From Leishmania infantum JPCM5 (lineage: Eukaryota > Euglenozoa > Kinetoplastea > Trypanosomatida > Trypanosomatidae), in the NCBI RefSeq assembly GCF_000002875.2, contig NC_009387.2:248001-312000 (forward strand): a DNA stretch of 64,000 bases, in the 5' to 3' direction. The notes beneath the pieces are model-generated. The model saw nothing but the letters and a program-made list of their open reading frames with translations, did no database searches and was not told the origin of the DNA. Positions within the stretch are counted from its first letter, which is position 1. Each line of letters starts with the position of its first letter. A program made the position numbers and the translations under genes. This document shows, in pieces, positions 61,723 through 64,000 of the stretch.

Positions 61723-64000
61723 ATGAGCGTCTCTTCGCCACTCGATGGCGGCGGAGCCGGCGGCACCGTAGTGCGGAGCTCTGCTACTCACAGAGGCGCC
61801 AGCGCGCCGGCGAACACCACCGCCGCCACCGCCGAGCCGCACACCCCGTTGTTCACGGCTGCCGAGAAAGCAGAGTTCCAAGCAATCGAGGCGGAGTGCA
61901 ACACCTTCCATGAGTACGAGCGGCAGTATCAAGAGGTGCTCATGACACTAGAGGGAGATGACGTCCTCGACAAGTTCCGCGCGGAGTACGAGGGCCTCCA
62001 CAGCTCCTTGCTGCGCAGTCATGAGGGCGAGGGCCGGTTGCTGCGCAAGTGCAGAGACCTGCAGAGCGACATCGATGCCTGCGCGGAGAAGGCGGTTGCG
62101 GCCGCTGAGATGACTCTGGGCGATCGTGACACTATCGCCAACCTCAAGAGTGAGACGGAGCGCACCTCCCACAGGTTGACGGAGGTGCGGGAGAAGGAGG
62201 CGCAGCTGAAGGAGACGATCGCCACGCTCAAGCGCGAGATCGCGGTGCAGCAGGCGAAGGCGCAGGATCCGATCGAGATGCCAGAGCAGGAGGCGGCCTT
62301 GCAGAGTCTACGGCGCCTCCATGAAACACTGCAGCGGGAGGAGGAGCAGCTGACGCAGCAGCTGCGTAGCACTTCTCTTGACATGGCCGCCACGCAGCGG
62401 CGCATCGCCGCACTCCTGAGCAGCAACTCCGGCAATGCCGCTGAGCTCCGTCTGGTACGCGAGGCCATCGCGCAGAGTGAGGAGGAGGTGCAGAGGGTGC
62501 TGCAGAGCAAGTCTATGAAGGAGCAGGAGCTGCAGGCGGTGCGCGACACGATCGCCCGCCGTATCGCGTACTACACCGCTCAACAGCACACCCTCGAAGC
62601 GCTCGTCGAGGACCACGAGCGCAACGGGCAGGAGCTGCGCGACGTCAGGCAGGAAGAGGCGCGACTGACCGAAGAGTACCAGGGTGTCTGCCGCCAGCTG
62701 CAAAACGTCAACACGGCTCTGCAGGAGTGCAACGAGGAGAATGATCTGTGGCAGCGGCGCGTGTACGAGAGGGCGGCGGAGCTGCATGCGCAGCAGGCCG
62801 AAGTCGCCTCCGTGCACAGGCGCTACGTCAAGGCGCAGAAGGTTGTCGAGGCTCTTCAGCGGCGCAACGCGGTTATGGAGGTGCAGAAATCGGAGCAGGT
62901 AGAGAAGCAGCTCGACGTGGCGGCGCAGCTGAAGAGCGAGGAGGCCGCTCTCGCCCTCGCGAAGCGGGCAGCCCGCACTGCCGCGCAGACGGCAGTGTCC
63001 GTCAGAGAGGAGGTCAACATTCTGCAGCAGCAAATCACCGGCGAAGCGGCCGAGCAGCATCGCAACGCTGCGTGGCTCACGGAGAAGCGTGGACAACTAC
63101 GCGCGCTCGAGAGCGTGCTGACGTCCTTCGAGGAGCACATCCAGCAGACGCACCGGGAGTTGTACGCCGTGACGCAGGAGGCAGAGTTTAGCGAGGCGAG
63201 AGCGAAGAAGCAGGCCTTTGCGTGTGCGCACCTCCTCAGCAGCGTTGAGAACAAAGAAGCGGAGCTGGCCCATTACGAGGGGAGCCTCACCGAGGTCGAG
63301 GCGCGCATCAAGCAGCAGCAGGCGCTGCTCGAGTCGATGGTGGCGGAGCGCAACACGTACATCTCGCACTACAACCAACTGAAGCAAGGCCTCAGTGAGC
63401 AGCAGCATCGGTTCTCACTACTGCTGGCGAAGGTGCAGTCGATGCGCAGCTCCATCCAGAAACGGGGGAAGGATGTGAAGCTCGAAGTGGCACACATCCA
63501 GCTCCTGCGGCAGCAGCGAAAGGAGCTTGAGGCGCACGTGACGGACTACCAGCGGCGGACCCACACGAGGCAGCGGTGCGCCGATGCGCTGGGGCAGGAG
63601 ATACAGCAACTTCGCGCGGTTCTCAGCGACGCAGCGGACGAGACGGCCCGGCAGCAGCGCCGCTGCCATGACGTTGTGCATGAGAAGGACAGGCTCGACC
63701 GCCAAGTGACGAACCGCGCCAGGGAGCTGCACGCACTGTACGAGCAGGCCCGCACGCAACAGTCTCTTCTTCAGCACCACGAGGGTCTCTACAACGACCA
63801 GGCACGGCAGCTGGAGCACCTCCAGTACCAGACGTTGCAGTTTGCGCAGCAGCTGGAGCAGATGCGCATGTTCGTCGCCCGCCTGCCAGAGTTGCGCGTA
63901 CTGCTGAACAACGCAACGCGTGAGCTGCAGCGGGAGAGGGTGCGGGTGCAGGCGCTGCTGGATGACGCGTACCACCCCGTTAACGTGCACCCGTACCACG
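61723..64000 (+). CDS. CFAP58: Cilia- and flagella-associated protein 58 (CFAP58/FAP58), 3' end outside window
   Basis: The frame starts at ATG 61723 (MSVSSPLDGG) and runs open to the window end: 759 codons with no stop. After a ~45-residue disordered start it is almost entirely coiled coil. The N-terminal block LEGDDVLDKFRAEYEGLHSS and GRLLRKCRDLQSDI match CFAP58 (GDKSLEKFRLEYEKLHxx, RLMAKCRELNAEI), and RDTIANLKSETERT matches QTTIASLKKEIEKA. The last residues (YHPVNVHPY) match the NPMNVHRW motif that lies about 100 residues before the end of CFAP58 (~870 aa), so roughly the last 100 residues are missing. CFAP58 is an axonemal protein linked to inner-arm dynein and the MIA complex in other flagellates, and is needed for normal motility. 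Confidence 0.85.
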   Translation, partial: MSVSSPLDGGGAGGTVVRSSATHRGASAPANTTAATAEPHTPLFTAAEKAEFQAIEAECNTFHEYERQYQEVLMTLEGDDVLDKFRAEYEGLHSSLLRSHEGEGRLLRKCRDLQSDIDACAEKAVAAAEMTLGDRDTIANLKSETERTSHRLTEVREKEAQLKETIATLKREIAVQQAKAQDPIEMPEQEAALQSLRRLHETLQREEEQLTQQLRSTSLDMAATQRRIAALLSSNSGNAAELRLVREAIAQSEEEVQRVLQSKSMKEQELQAVRDTIARRIAYYTAQQHTLEALVEDHERNGQELRDVRQEEARLTEEYQGVCRQLQNVNTALQECNEENDLWQRRVYERAAELHAQQAEVASVHRRYVKAQKVVEALQRRNAVMEVQKSEQVEKQLDVAAQLKSEEAALALAKRAARTAAQTAVSVREEVNILQQQITGEAAEQHRNAAWLTEKRGQLRALESVLTSFEEHIQQTHRELYAVTQEAEFSEARAKKQAFACAHLLSSVENKEAELAHYEGSLTEVEARIKQQQALLESMVAERNTYISHYNQLKQGLSEQQHRFSLLLAKVQSMRSSIQKRGKDVKLEVAHIQLLRQQRKELEAHVTDYQRRTHTRQRCADALGQEIQQLRAVLSDAADETARQQRRCHDVVHEKDRLDRQVTNRARELHALYEQARTQQSLLQHHEGLYNDQARQLEHLQYQTLQFAQQLEQMRMFVARLPELRVLLNNATRELQRERVRVQALLDDAYHPVNVHPYH

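Overview
The window looks like nuclear DNA from a Leishmania-type trypanosomatid (subfamily Leishmaniinae). Evidence: nine tandem copies of the spliced-leader (SL, mini-exon) RNA gene, each with the 39-nt SL exon beginning AACTAACGCTATATAAGTAT; intron-less genes packed head to tail on one strand; pyrimidine tracts plus AG just upstream of start codons, as expected for trans-splicing; GC-rich third codon positions; and many CA/GT, AT and purine-tract microsatellites between genes. The ~439-bp SL unit fits Old World Leishmania or a close relative. The species was not determined.

Layout. Positions 1-3113 are a non-coding, repeat-rich stretch downstream of a minus-strand gene. 3114-7385 (minus) is a membrane-anchored STE11/MAP3K-like kinase. 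7386-19485 is a 12-kb divergent strand-switch region. From left to right it holds a lower-GC stretch, a ~470-bp element that is a direct repeat of one at 412-882, an anomalous homopolymer-rich stretch (10559-14267), the SL RNA array on the plus strand (14268-18345), and a G/T-rich tract (18346-19160). From 19486 to the window end every gene is on the plus strand, so it is one polycistronic unit.

Plus-strand genes in order: a 3788-aa ASH/hydin-like protein; a TPR protein; ARPC4 (Arp2/3 subunit); a coiled-coil protein; DPH7 (diphthamide pathway WD40 protein); a gamma-glutamyl-phosphate-reductase-like protein that has lost the catalytic cysteine; a 1414-aa LRR protein; a twin-CX9C (CHCH, MIC19-like) protein; NOP14 (SSU processome); a GGC1-like mitochondrial GTP/GDP carrier; a broken RNA polymerase III RPC3/C82-like gene; a coiled-coil protein of unknown role; and CFAP58, cut by the window end. 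The genes share no single pathway, as is normal for trypanosomatid polycistrons. Two (the ASH giant and CFAP58) point to the axoneme and two (CHCH, GGC1) to the mitochondrion.

Main points of interest: a degenerate receiver-like domain directly before the MAP3K catalytic domain; the Cys-to-Ala change in the ProA-like protein; the RPC3-like relic with several frame breaks; SL copies whose length differences are fully explained by the T-tract plus one 11-bp deletion and which carry variants in the promoter and intron stem; direct repeats flanking the kinase gene; and the odd composition on both sides of the SL array. Several start codons were moved downstream to the first ATG, because longer open frames begin at GTG/TTG or in untranslated leader sequence.
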